Of a stretch of 64,000 nucleotides of DNA, positions 17,211-24,751 are shown one piece after another. The notes beneath the pieces were generated by a model that saw only the letters and a list, made by a program, of their open reading frames with translations, searched no databases and was not told the DNA's origin. The first letter of the stretch is position 1. The number at the start of each line of letters is the position of its first letter. The stretch is from Allobosea sp. BH3 (GTDB lineage Bacteria > Pseudomonadota > Alphaproteobacteria > Rhizobiales > Beijerinckiaceae). The position numbers were made by a program, and so were the translations under genes. Where the stretch lies: the NCBI RefSeq assembly GCF_025499465.1, contig NZ_JAIMCA010000007.1, forward strand, positions 153,183 through 217,182, given 5' to 3'.

Positions 17211-18011
17211 ATGAAACGCAACGGCGCTCTCGCCCTCGTCTTCCACCTGGCCTTCGTGGTGTTCATGCTGGCGCCGCTCGCCATCGTCTGCATCGTGGCC
17301 TTCACGCCGGAAGGCTATCTCTCCCTGCCGACGCGCGGCCCGAGCCTGCGCTGGTTCAAGGCGATCTTCGGCTATCCGGAGTTCCTGCGCGCCTTCTACG
17401 ACTCGCTCTGGCTCGCGGCGCTCTCCTCCACCATCGCGATTGGGCTGGCCGTGCCGGCCGCGCTCGCCATCGCGCGCTACCGCTTCCCGGGACGCGAGGC
17501 GATGACGGCGCTGTTCATGTCGCCGCTGATGGTGCCTCATGTCGTGCTCGGCATCGCCTTCCTGCGCTTCTTTACGCAGATCGGCCTGTCCGGGACCTTC
17601 ACCGGCCTCGTGCTGAGCCATGTCATCGTGATCCTGCCCTTCGCGCTCCGGCTCGTGCTCGCCGCCTCCTACGGCATCGACCGGCGCATCGAGCATGCCG
17701 CGATCTCGCTTGGAGCCGACACCATGACGGCCTTCCGCCGGGTGACGCTGCCGCTGATCCTGCCGGGCGTCGTTTCCGGCTGGCTGCTGGCGGCGATCAA
17801 CTCCTTCGACGAGGTCACGATGACGGTGTTCATCGCCTCGCCGGCCACCGTGACGCTACCCGTCCGGATGTTCCTCTACATCCAGGACAATATCGATCCG
17901 CTGATCGCGGCGGTCTCGGCCTGTCTCATCGCTCTGACCGCGGGGCTGCTGCTGGCCCTCGACAGGCTCTATGGGCTCGACCGCCTCTTCGTCGGATCCG
18001 GAAAGGGCTGA
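17211..18011 (+). CDS. ABC transporter permease, PotC-like
   Basis: The second channel subunit, 266 residues. ATG at 17211 follows GAGGAGGGCGG. The first membrane segment is ALALVFHLAFVVFMLAPLAI, and the EAA loop is AAISLGADTMTAFRRVTLPLILPG. It pairs with the permease at 16331-17197. Its stop lies 2 bp before the ATG of the first flavoprotein gene, showing that transport and oxidation are one transcription unit. Confidence 0.93.
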   Translation: MKRNGALALVFHLAFVVFMLAPLAIVCIVAFTPEGYLSLPTRGPSLRWFKAIFGYPEFLRAFYDSLWLAALSSTIAIGLAVPAALAIARYRFPGREAMTALFMSPLMVPHVVLGIAFLRFFTQIGLSGTFTGLVLSHVIVILPFALRLVLAASYGIDRRIEHAAISLGADTMTAFRRVTLPLILPGVVSGWLLAAINSFDEVTMTVFIASPATVTLPVRMFLYIQDNIDPLIAAVSACLIALTAGLLLALDRLYGLDRLFVGSGKG

Positions 18012-18013
18012 CC

Positions 18014-19147
18014 ATGAACCCAAGCGGCAACCGGAACGAGGGCGACGTCGTCGTCATCGGCGGCGGAGTGGTCGGCGGCGCGATCGCGCTCGGTCTCGCC
18101 CGCTCGGGCGCGCGCGTCACCGTGCTGGACGAGGGCGACACCGCCTTTCGCGCTTCGCGCGGCAATTTCGCGCTGGTCTGGGTGCAGTCGAAGGGCTTCG
18201 GCATGCCGGAATACGCCCTTTGGTCGCGCCGCTCGGCCGATGACTGGCACGGGCTTGCCGCGATCCTGCGGGACGAGGCCGGCCTCGATGTCGCGCACAG
18301 CCAGCCGGGCGGCTTCATGCTCTGCCTTTCCGAGGAGGAGCTGGACAAGCGTGTCGAGATGATGCGTCGGCTGCACAACAGCCAGCCGCTCACCGATTTT
18401 CCCTATGAGGTGCTCGATCACGCCGAGACGAAGCGGCGTCTGCCGGCCATCGGCAAGGATGTCGTCGGCTCGCTCTACTCGCCGCTCGACGGCCATGTGA
18501 ACTCGCTCAAGCTGTTCCGCGCGCTGCGGGAGGCTTGCGTTCGGCGGGGCGTCGATTATCGGCCCGAGCACCCGGTCGAGAGCATTGTCCCGCGCGAGGG
18601 CGGTTTCGCCGTCTCCGGGCCATGGGGTGAGGTGCGCGCCGGCCGTGTCGTGCTCTGCGCCGGCCTCGGCAATGCCCGGCTCGCGCCGATGGTGGGGCTC
18701 GATGCGCCGGTGAAGCCGAGCAAGGGCCAGATCATCGTCACCGAGAAGACCGAGCCCTTCCTGCACAACCCGATGGTCACGGTCCGCCAGACGGATGAGG
18801 GCGGCGTGATGATCGGCGACAGCCAGGAGGATCGCGGCTTCGACACCGTCGTCGGCCAGCCGATCCTCTCGACCATGGCCGAGCGTGCGGTGAAGATGTT
18901 CCCGCGCCTTGCCGGACTCAACGTGGTGCGGACTTGGTCCGCGCTGCGCGTGATGAGCCCCGACGGCTTCCCGATCTACGACCAGTCCGAGACCCATCCC
19001 GGCGCCTTCGTCGTCACCTGCCATTCCGGCGTGACGCTCGCCGCCAACCACGCCCTGACGCTTGCCCCCGCGATCCTTGCCGGCGAACTGCCGGAAGCGG
19101 TCGCGACCTTCACCGCACGGAGGTTCCATGTTCCGGCCCATGCGTGA
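18014..19147 (+). CDS. FAD-dependent amine/D-amino-acid oxidoreductase (DadA/opine oxidase B-like)
   Basis: A 377-residue DAO-fold flavoprotein with the dinucleotide motif GGGVVGGAIALGLARSGARV near residue 16. It oxidises a C-N bond of an amino acid or secondary amine and passes electrons to partner subunits rather than directly to oxygen. It overlaps the [2Fe-2S] protein gene by 20 bp, so the two are translationally coupled. Known relatives are the catalytic beta subunits of octopine/nopaline oxidases and hydroxyproline/proline dehydrogenase complexes. A second DAO protein is encoded four genes into the metabolic part (20881-22008); which of the two is catalytic for the imported substrate is unknown. 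Confidence 0.9.
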   Translation: MNPSGNRNEGDVVVIGGGVVGGAIALGLARSGARVTVLDEGDTAFRASRGNFALVWVQSKGFGMPEYALWSRRSADDWHGLAAILRDEAGLDVAHSQPGGFMLCLSEEELDKRVEMMRRLHNSQPLTDFPYEVLDHAETKRRLPAIGKDVVGSLYSPLDGHVNSLKLFRALREACVRRGVDYRPEHPVESIVPREGGFAVSGPWGEVRAGRVVLCAGLGNARLAPMVGLDAPVKPSKGQIIVTEKTEPFLHNPMVTVRQTDEGGVMIGDSQEDRGFDTVVGQPILSTMAERAVKMFPRLAGLNVVRTWSALRVMSPDGFPIYDQSETHPGAFVVTCHSGVTLAANHALTLAPAILAGELPEAVATFTARRFHVPAHA

Positions 19148-19436
19148 CGTGGCTTCTGCCGCCGCGCTGAATTTCACCTTCGACGGCAGGGCGCTGCAAG
19201 GACGCGTCGGCGATACGGTCGCCGCGGCGCTGCTCGCCAACGGCATTACCACTTGTCGTGAGACGCCGGTCTCGGGTGCGCCGCGCGCACCCTATTGCCT
19301 GATGGGCATCTGCTTCGACTGCCTCGTCGTCATCGACGGCGTCGGCAACCGGCAGGGCTGCCTCGTGCCGCTGACTGACGGCATGGCGATCGAAACCCAG
19401 CATGGCCGCCGCCATGTCGAGGAGGTTGAGGCGTGA
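19128..19436 (+). CDS. (2Fe-2S)-binding small subunit of amine dehydrogenase complex
   Basis: A 102-residue ferredoxin-like protein. ATG at 19128 follows GGAGG by 5 nt. The cluster cysteines are in CLMGICFDCLVVIDG and a later GC, the pattern of the gamma subunits of opine oxidase and hydroxyproline dehydrogenase complexes (related to the N-terminus of sarcosine oxidase alpha). It overlaps both neighbours (20 bp upstream and GTGA downstream). Its role is to carry electrons or stabilise the complex between the flavoproteins. Confidence 0.9.
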   Translation: MFRPMRDVASAAALNFTFDGRALQGRVGDTVAAALLANGITTCRETPVSGAPRAPYCLMGICFDCLVVIDGVGNRQGCLVPLTDGMAIETQHGRRHVEEVEA

Positions 19437-20884
19437 CCCCGCTCACCGATATCGGCCTGTTGGCCGAACGCTATGATCTCGTCGTGGTGGGCGCCGGCCC
19501 GGCCGGCCTTTCCGCCGCTGCCCGCGCCGCCGAGCTCGGCCTGTCGGTTCTGCTTGTCGACGAGAACCCGGCGCCCGGCGGCCAGATCTATCGCGCCATC
19601 ACCACGACCCCGGTGAAGGACCGTGCCATCCTCGGCGAGGATTACTGGCGCGGTGCCGACATCGTCGGCCGCTTCGAACGCGCGAAGGCTTCCTATGCGG
19701 CAGGCTGTACGGTCTGGGCGCTCGGCTCCGACGAGGCGCAGCCCGAGCTTTTCGAGCTCGGCCTGTCTCTCGGCGGCAAGGCGCGCATGATCGCAGCCTC
19801 GCAGGTCATCCTCGCCACCGGCGCGCAGGAGCGTCCCTTCCCGATTCCAGGCTGGACGCTGCCCGGCGTGATGACGGCCGGCGCCGCGCAGATCGCGCTG
19901 AAGGGTTCCGGCATCGTCCCGGCCGGCCGGACCGTCATCGCCGGCTGCGGACCGCTGCTCTATCTGCTGGCGAGCCAGCTCGCGGCGGCCGGCGCGGAGA
20001 TCGTCGCTGTGCTCGACACCACGCCGAAGCGCAACTGGAGCAAGGCGCTCGCCGCCTTCCCGGAGTTCCTGCGCTCCCCCTATCTCGCCAAGGGCTTGAA
20101 GCTGATGGCTCAGACGCGGCGCAAGCTGCGCTTCGTTTCCGGCGTCACCGGGCTCGCCGCCAAGGGCGAGGGCGCGCTCGCCTCCGCCACGGTGGAGCGC
20201 GGCGGCGCTTCCGAGACAATCGCCTGCGACACGCTGCTGCTGCATCAGGGCGTGATCCCCGGCATCAACCTCTCCAGTGCAGCCGGCTGCGAACACCTCT
20301 TCGACAGCGAGCAGCATTGCTGGGTTCCCCGGCTCGACAGCTGGTTTGCGTCTTCCGTGCCGGGCATCGCCATCGCGGGTGACGGCGCCGGCATCGGCGG
20401 AGCCGAGAGCGCGGCCTTGCGCGGCGAGGTCGCGGCCTTCGATGCCGCCCGCCGACTCGGGCGCCTGACGCGAGACGAGCGCGACCGGCAGGCCGCTCCG
20501 ATCCGGGCCGGTCTGGAACGCACCTTGCGCGGCCGCCGCTTCCTCGATCTGCTCTACAAGCCCGCCCTGCAGTTCCTGGCGCCGAAGGACGAGACCATCG
20601 TCTGCCGCTGCGAGGAAGTCACCGCCGGGCAGATCCGCGATACGGCACGGCGCCTCGGCGTCACCGGCCCGAACCAGATGAAGGCCTTCCTGCGCTGCGG
20701 CATGGGCCCCTGCCAGGGCCGGCTTTGCGGGCCGACCGTGGTCGAGCTGATCTCCGAGGTGCGCGGCACCAGCCCGGCCGAAACCGGCTATTATCGCCTG
20801 CGCCCGCCGGTAAAGCCTGTGACCCTCGCAGAGCTCGCGGCGCTGCCGCAGACGGACGGGTCCGTGAAGGCGGTCGTGCGGTGA
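19433..20884 (+). CDS. NAD(P)/FAD-dependent oxidoreductase with C-terminal [2Fe-2S] BFD-like domain (opine oxidase A-like)
   Basis: A 483-residue large subunit. There is an N-terminal FAD motif GAGPAGLSAAARAAELGL, a second Rossmann motif (GCGPLLYLLASQLAAAGAEI, about residue 165), and a C-terminal BFD-like cluster domain with CRCEEV and CGMGPCQGRLCGP. This is the layout of opine oxidase A and of the alpha subunit of D-hydroxyproline dehydrogenase. It starts at GTG 19433 inside the previous stop (GTGA) and its own stop overlaps the next GTG the same way. It likely passes electrons from the DAO subunit to the respiratory chain. Substrate not determinable. Confidence 0.92.
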   Translation: MTPLTDIGLLAERYDLVVVGAGPAGLSAAARAAELGLSVLLVDENPAPGGQIYRAITTTPVKDRAILGEDYWRGADIVGRFERAKASYAAGCTVWALGSDEAQPELFELGLSLGGKARMIAASQVILATGAQERPFPIPGWTLPGVMTAGAAQIALKGSGIVPAGRTVIAGCGPLLYLLASQLAAAGAEIVAVLDTTPKRNWSKALAAFPEFLRSPYLAKGLKLMAQTRRKLRFVSGVTGLAAKGEGALASATVERGGASETIACDTLLLHQGVIPGINLSSAAGCEHLFDSEQHCWVPRLDSWFASSVPGIAIAGDGAGIGGAESAALRGEVAAFDAARRLGRLTRDERDRQAAPIRAGLERTLRGRRFLDLLYKPALQFLAPKDETIVCRCEEVTAGQIRDTARRLGVTGPNQMKAFLRCGMGPCQGRLCGPTVVELISEVRGTSPAETGYYRLRPPVKPVTLAELAALPQTDGSVKAVVR

Positions 20885-22008
20885 GCATCGGGCGGGCCAG
20901 CGCCGACGTCATCGTCATCGGCGGCGGCATCCATGGCTGCTCGACGGCGCTGCACTGCGCGCTGCGCGGGCTCTCGGTCATCCTGATCGAGAAGGACCAT
21001 GCCGGCCGCCACGCCTCCGGCGTCAATGCCGGCGGCGTGCGCCAGCTCGCCCGCCACGTCGCCGAGATCCCGCTCTCCAACGCCTCGATGGCGATCTGGC
21101 ACCATATCGAAGAGCTGGTCGACGACGATTGCGGCTTCACCAGCGACGGGCAGGTGATGGTTGCCGAGAACGAGGCCGACCTCGCGAATTGCCGCGCCCG
21201 CGTGGACGACCTCAACCTGCGCGGCTTTCACCATGAGGAGCTGATCGACGCGAAGGAATTGCGCGAGATCGTCCCGGCCGTCTCGGATGACTGCCCCGGC
21301 GGCGTGATTTCGCGCGGCGACGGCGCGGCCATTCCCTTGCGCGCCACCCAGGCCTTCAAGCTCAAGGCGCAGAGCGTCGGTGTCGACGTCCGCGAGGGCG
21401 TGCGCGTCACCAGGGTGGAGCGTGATGGGACCAATTGGCGCGTCGTCACCGATGCGGGTGATTTCCTCTCGCCGCGCATCGTCAACGCCGCCGGTGCCTG
21501 GGGGGATCGCATCGCCGCCGATCTCGACGAGCCGGTCCCGCTCGAGGCCGTCGCGCCGATGCTGTCCATCACGGCGCCGTTGCCGGCCTTCATCAAGCCT
21601 GTGGTGATCCTGCGGGGCCGCAAGCTCTCCTTCAAGCAGTTTGGCAACGGCACAGTGCTGATCGGTGGAGGCTATCTCGGCCGCGCAATCCGGGACGAGA
21701 ACCGCACGATCCTCGACTGGGCGAAGCTCGGCTCCAACATGAAGACTGTGTGGGACCTGTTCCCGATCATGCGCGGGGCCTCCATCGTCCGCTCCTGGGC
21801 CGGGATCGAAGGCAAGACCGCCGACGATCTGCCGGTCTTCGGCCGGAGCGCGAAGCATGAGGGCGTCTATTACCAGTTCGGCTTTTCGCTGCACGGCTTC
21901 CAACTCGGCCCCGGCGCCGGCGCCGTGATGGCGGAGATCATCGCTACCGGCCGCAGCAACGTGCCCATCGACGGGCTCGGCATCGAGCGTTTTGCACCGG
22001 CGCATTGA
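20881..22008 (+). CDS. Second FAD-dependent DAO-family oxidoreductase (sarcosine oxidase beta-like)
   Basis: A 375-residue DAO-fold flavoprotein. The FAD motif GGGIHGCSTALHCALRGLSV lies near residue 13, followed by GRHASGVNAGGVRQL, typical of sarcosine-oxidase-beta and glycine oxidase relatives. It starts at GTG 20881, overlapping the upstream stop. It is not a close copy of the DAO protein at 18014-19147, so the operon has two separate catalytic-type subunits. This could mean two successive oxidations (for example an opine, then the released D-amino acid), or two alternative complexes sharing the 19433 subunit. Confidence 0.9.
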   Translation: MSIGRASADVIVIGGGIHGCSTALHCALRGLSVILIEKDHAGRHASGVNAGGVRQLARHVAEIPLSNASMAIWHHIEELVDDDCGFTSDGQVMVAENEADLANCRARVDDLNLRGFHHEELIDAKELREIVPAVSDDCPGGVISRGDGAAIPLRATQAFKLKAQSVGVDVREGVRVTRVERDGTNWRVVTDAGDFLSPRIVNAAGAWGDRIAADLDEPVPLEAVAPMLSITAPLPAFIKPVVILRGRKLSFKQFGNGTVLIGGGYLGRAIRDENRTILDWAKLGSNMKTVWDLFPIMRGASIVRSWAGIEGKTADDLPVFGRSAKHEGVYYQFGFSLHGFQLGPGAGAVMAEIIATGRSNVPIDGLGIERFAPAH

Positions 22009-22032
22009 ATTCAATCCCAAAGGAGAACGACC

Positions 22033-22377
22033 ATGACCATCAAGCGCAGCATCAAGACGCCGATCCAGAACCGCATCGTCGAAACCGGCAACCTCGTCTT
22101 CGTCGGCGGCTGCATCGCGGACGACACCAGCAAGACCATGGGCCCGCAGACCGAGAACATCCTCGGCAAGATCGAGGGCTATCTCCGCGAGGTCGGGCTC
22201 GACCGCAAGGCGATCGTCGCCGCGCAGATCTTCGTGACCGACCTGTCGCAGAAGAAGGAGATGGACGCCGCCTGGACCGGCTTCTTCGGCGATGAATTGC
22301 CGACGCGCGCCACGGTCGGCGTCGCCGATCTCGGCGGCGGCGCGATGATCGAGGTGGTCGTCACCGCCGCGAGGTAG
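22033..22377 (+). CDS. RidA-family enamine/imine deaminase
   Basis: A 114-residue RidA/YjgF protein. These trimers hydrolyse reactive enamines and imines released by PLP enzymes and by FAD-dependent amino-acid oxidases. The conserved arginine and glutamate are seen in PTRATVGV and MIEVVV at the C-terminus. ATG at 22033 follows AAGGAG by 7-8 nt and lies 24 bp after the second DAO gene. As the last gene of the operon it fits as the enzyme that clears the imine product of the flavoproteins. Confidence 0.92.
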   Translation: MTIKRSIKTPIQNRIVETGNLVFVGGCIADDTSKTMGPQTENILGKIEGYLREVGLDRKAIVAAQIFVTDLSQKKEMDAAWTGFFGDELPTRATVGVADLGGGAMIEVVVTAAR

Positions 22378-22412
22378 TAGCTGTTATGGCTCGCTCCCCA
22401 GGAGGCTGAGCC

Positions 22413-22805
22413 ATGATGCGCCGATTGCTCCTGCTGTTCCTGCTCGCGATGGCGTCTCCGGCTGCCGCGCAGATCGGCACGCCAAGCACCGGGCCGCTCG
22501 TTCCGGGCGGCCCCCGGCAGGGGCTCGGCCCGCCCTCGCTCAGCGACAGCGTGCCGGATATCCGCTTGCACGCGCCGGGCGGCGGCATTCCGGGCGCCGG
22601 ACCGCCGATCGATGGCGGTGTCCGATCCTGGCAGCCGTCTCCGCGAGTCGGGCCCCAGACGGTTGAAGGATACAGGACGCGCGCGGAAGGTCGTCATTGC
22701 CGGACGCCGCAGCGTGTCTGCTATCTCGCGGCACCGGCGCGGCTCGGCAACAATTGCTCCTGCCGAACCGCAAATGGAAGGGTGCGCGGCCGCGTCTCTT
22801 CCTAG
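22413..22805 (+). CDS. Small secreted Pro/Gly-rich protein with C-terminal four-Cys motif, function unknown
   Basis: A 130-residue protein with a clear Sec signal (MMRRLLLLFLLAMASPAAA). A Pro/Gly-rich stretch (about 22-85) follows, then a compact C-terminus with four cysteines in the pattern C-x5-C-x11-C-x1-C (CRTPQRVCYL ... NCSC). AGGAGG lies 7 nt upstream of the ATG at 22413, which supports a real gene. The cysteines may form two disulfides in the periplasm. It is not recognised as a named family. Position after ridA (35-bp gap) could be read-through or chance; it is convergent with the multicopper-oxidase-like gene. Confidence 0.72.
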   Translation: MMRRLLLLFLLAMASPAAAQIGTPSTGPLVPGGPRQGLGPPSLSDSVPDIRLHAPGGGIPGAGPPIDGGVRSWQPSPRVGPQTVEGYRTRAEGRHCRTPQRVCYLAAPARLGNNCSCRTANGRVRGRVSS

Positions 22806-22851
22806 GGCATGCCCGTTTTGCTCCGGAACGATGCCCTCGGTCGGGGGGCTC

Positions 22852-24273
22852 TCACACCACCTCGAACCACGCCCACACCCCCAGATCGAACCGCTCGAGC
22901 ACCGTCGATGAGACCAGCCAGCGCCCAGGGTTGTCGGCGATGAAGGCGATGTGCAGCTTTTTCCGCTCGGGAATCTGCACGGTGTCGAGGAAATAGGGCT
23001 CCCAGCCGTCATCGAGTGGGTGCAGCAGCCGAAAGGCGTGGCCATGCACATGCATCGGCTGGATGAAGGCGGTGCGGTTGTCGATCGCCAGCACGATCGG
23101 CGTGCCGCGCTTGACGCTGAACAGCGGCTTTCCCTGGAGGCTGCCGGTGCCGCCATTCACCTGCCAGGGGCGGGCGAGGTCGAGGCCGGTGAAGTCGAGC
23201 TTGTCCTCCGCCAGCTTCGCGCCGCCCTCGATGACGATCTCGGCGCGGGTCGCATCCTGCATCCTGACCGCGGCGGGCAGGGCCGGATTGGGCCTCAGCG
23301 TTGGCGGGGCAGCGGGACGGGCCTGCTTCTGGCCCTCGGTGACGATCCTGACCAGCGGCAGGCCGCCTCCGATCAGGGCCGTGACGCTGGCCGAGGCGCC
23401 GGCTTCCTCCGGCAGGTCGAGGATCACGTCGTAGCGCGTGCCCGGCGCGAAGGGCAGCTGTGCCCGCACCGGCTCGAAGGTTTCGGTCGGCTGGCTGTCG
23501 ACGGCGATCACGACCGCTTTCCCGCCGTCGAAGCGCAGCCGCATGATCCGGGCGTTGCAGGCATTGGCCAGGCGCAGGCGGATGCGTGCGCCGGGCCTGG
23601 CCGTGACGGGTTGGGGCGGCGAGCGGCCGTTCACCGTGAGCCAGCTGCCCAGCCGCCCGGCCGAGGCCGCGGCATTGCCCTGCAGCGCGAAGGGCTGGAT
23701 CGCCTGATCGTCGCCGATCAGCCAGTCGGTCACGAGCACGGGCAGGTCGAGATCGACGAGCGGCGGTTCCTTCTCCTCGACGATGACGAGGCCGGCGAGG
23801 CCCCGTCCCGAAGGCTCGGACGAGCCGCCGAGGACGAGCGCGCGGTAGAGCAGGGTGCCGCTGTCAGGCGGCGTCAGCCGGCATTCGGCGCTCTCGCCCG
23901 GCGCGATGGGGGGCTGGCTGAAGCCGCCGACCCCGTCGCGCGCCGCTTCGCCGCGCAGGCCGTAAGCGTGCAGCCCGAGCGGGGCTGTCGTCGTGTTCTC
24001 CAGCGTGAAGCCCAGCGTCTCGCCGTGTTTGACGCGCAGCACCGGGCCGGGCGTCGCGCCGTCGAAGGCCCAGATATCGGTCTCCGCGGCGGGGGCAGGG
24101 CGCAGTCGGACCTTGGCCGGACCCGCGACAATGGTCCGCTGCTGAAGCGCGGCTGCGGGCGCCGGCTGCTGCGTGAGACCGGGCAGCGGGGCGAGCAGGG
24201 TCGTGCCGCTGATTCCTGCGAGAAAATGGCGGCGAGTGGTGAGCGCTGCGCGGGCGGACGGCGGTTTCCTCAT
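22852..24273 (-). CDS. Multicopper-oxidase-fold protein with degenerate copper sites (FtsP/SufI-like)
   Basis: A 473-residue, Tat-exported (TTRRHFLAGISG) three-cupredoxin protein. In true multicopper oxidases the copper ligands are HxHG, HxH, HPxHxHGH and HCHxxxHxxxM. Here the first is LHAYG, the second YRA, the third QPMHVHGH (Gln replaces the type 1 His), and the last motif is SSTVLERFDLGVW with no ligands. Only His-x-His of the third block and one His of the first remain. Loss of the type 1 site means that normal oxidase activity is unlikely. FtsP/SufI is a known copper-free member acting at the septum, so a structural or chaperone role is possible. Confidence 0.85.
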   Translation of the reverse strand: MRKPPSARAALTTRRHFLAGISGTTLLAPLPGLTQQPAPAAALQQRTIVAGPAKVRLRPAPAAETDIWAFDGATPGPVLRVKHGETLGFTLENTTTAPLGLHAYGLRGEAARDGVGGFSQPPIAPGESAECRLTPPDSGTLLYRALVLGGSSEPSGRGLAGLVIVEEKEPPLVDLDLPVLVTDWLIGDDQAIQPFALQGNAAASAGRLGSWLTVNGRSPPQPVTARPGARIRLRLANACNARIMRLRFDGGKAVVIAVDSQPTETFEPVRAQLPFAPGTRYDVILDLPEEAGASASVTALIGGGLPLVRIVTEGQKQARPAAPPTLRPNPALPAAVRMQDATRAEIVIEGGAKLAEDKLDFTGLDLARPWQVNGGTGSLQGKPLFSVKRGTPIVLAIDNRTAFIQPMHVHGHAFRLLHPLDDGWEPYFLDTVQIPERKKLHIAFIADNPGRWLVSSTVLERFDLGVWAWFEVV

Positions 24274-24471
24274 TCCTTATCGCATAATGCGCACGAGGCG
24301 CTCTGGCGAGAGGGCTCCGAAAACGGCCTCGTGCCGGGCCCGGAGGGGGCTGCTCCGGCTTCTTTGCAGAACCGTCATTTTTTTGCTGCATGGCGCGGCC
24401 GAAATGCGTATAGCCCTGCGGCTTGACGATGGCCGCGCTGCGTTTGCTCGCGCGCAGCGCTATCGGGGCCG

Positions 24472-24556
24472 GCGGGCGTGGCGGAATTGGTAGACGCACT
24501 GGTTTTAGGTACCAGCGGCGAAAGTCGTGGGGGTTCGAGTCCCTCCGCCCGCACCA
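24472..24556 (+). tRNA. tRNA-Leu (anticodon UAG)
   Basis: The acceptor stem GCGGGCG pairs with CGCCCGC, followed by A and an encoded CCA. The anticodon loop TTTAGGT is flanked by CTGGT/ACCAG and gives anticodon TAG, reading CUA. A short variable arm and a T-loop GGTTCGAGTCC are present. Length is 85 nt including CCA. It lies upstream of the trigger factor gene on the same strand. Confidence 0.96.
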
Positions 24557-24751
24557 CCGGTCAAGATCATCGCGTGCCCTTGCGGGCGCGGAAAACGGTG
24601 ATCGATGCGTTTGTTGGCGCATCGGATTTCTCCGAAAGGTGGTTCCCACTTTTCGGGCCGATGCGAGGGATTTTCGCGAGCGCGGCGGCGGTCGAAACCG
24701 GCGCCGCGCTTTGGACATTGAGACTTAAGAGAGCTGTTGGCGGATCATAAA

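Noticed and set aside
24478..24750. A plus-strand frame starting inside tRNA-Leu
   Set aside because: The first codons are the tRNA itself and the rest has no homologous look or ribosome binding site.
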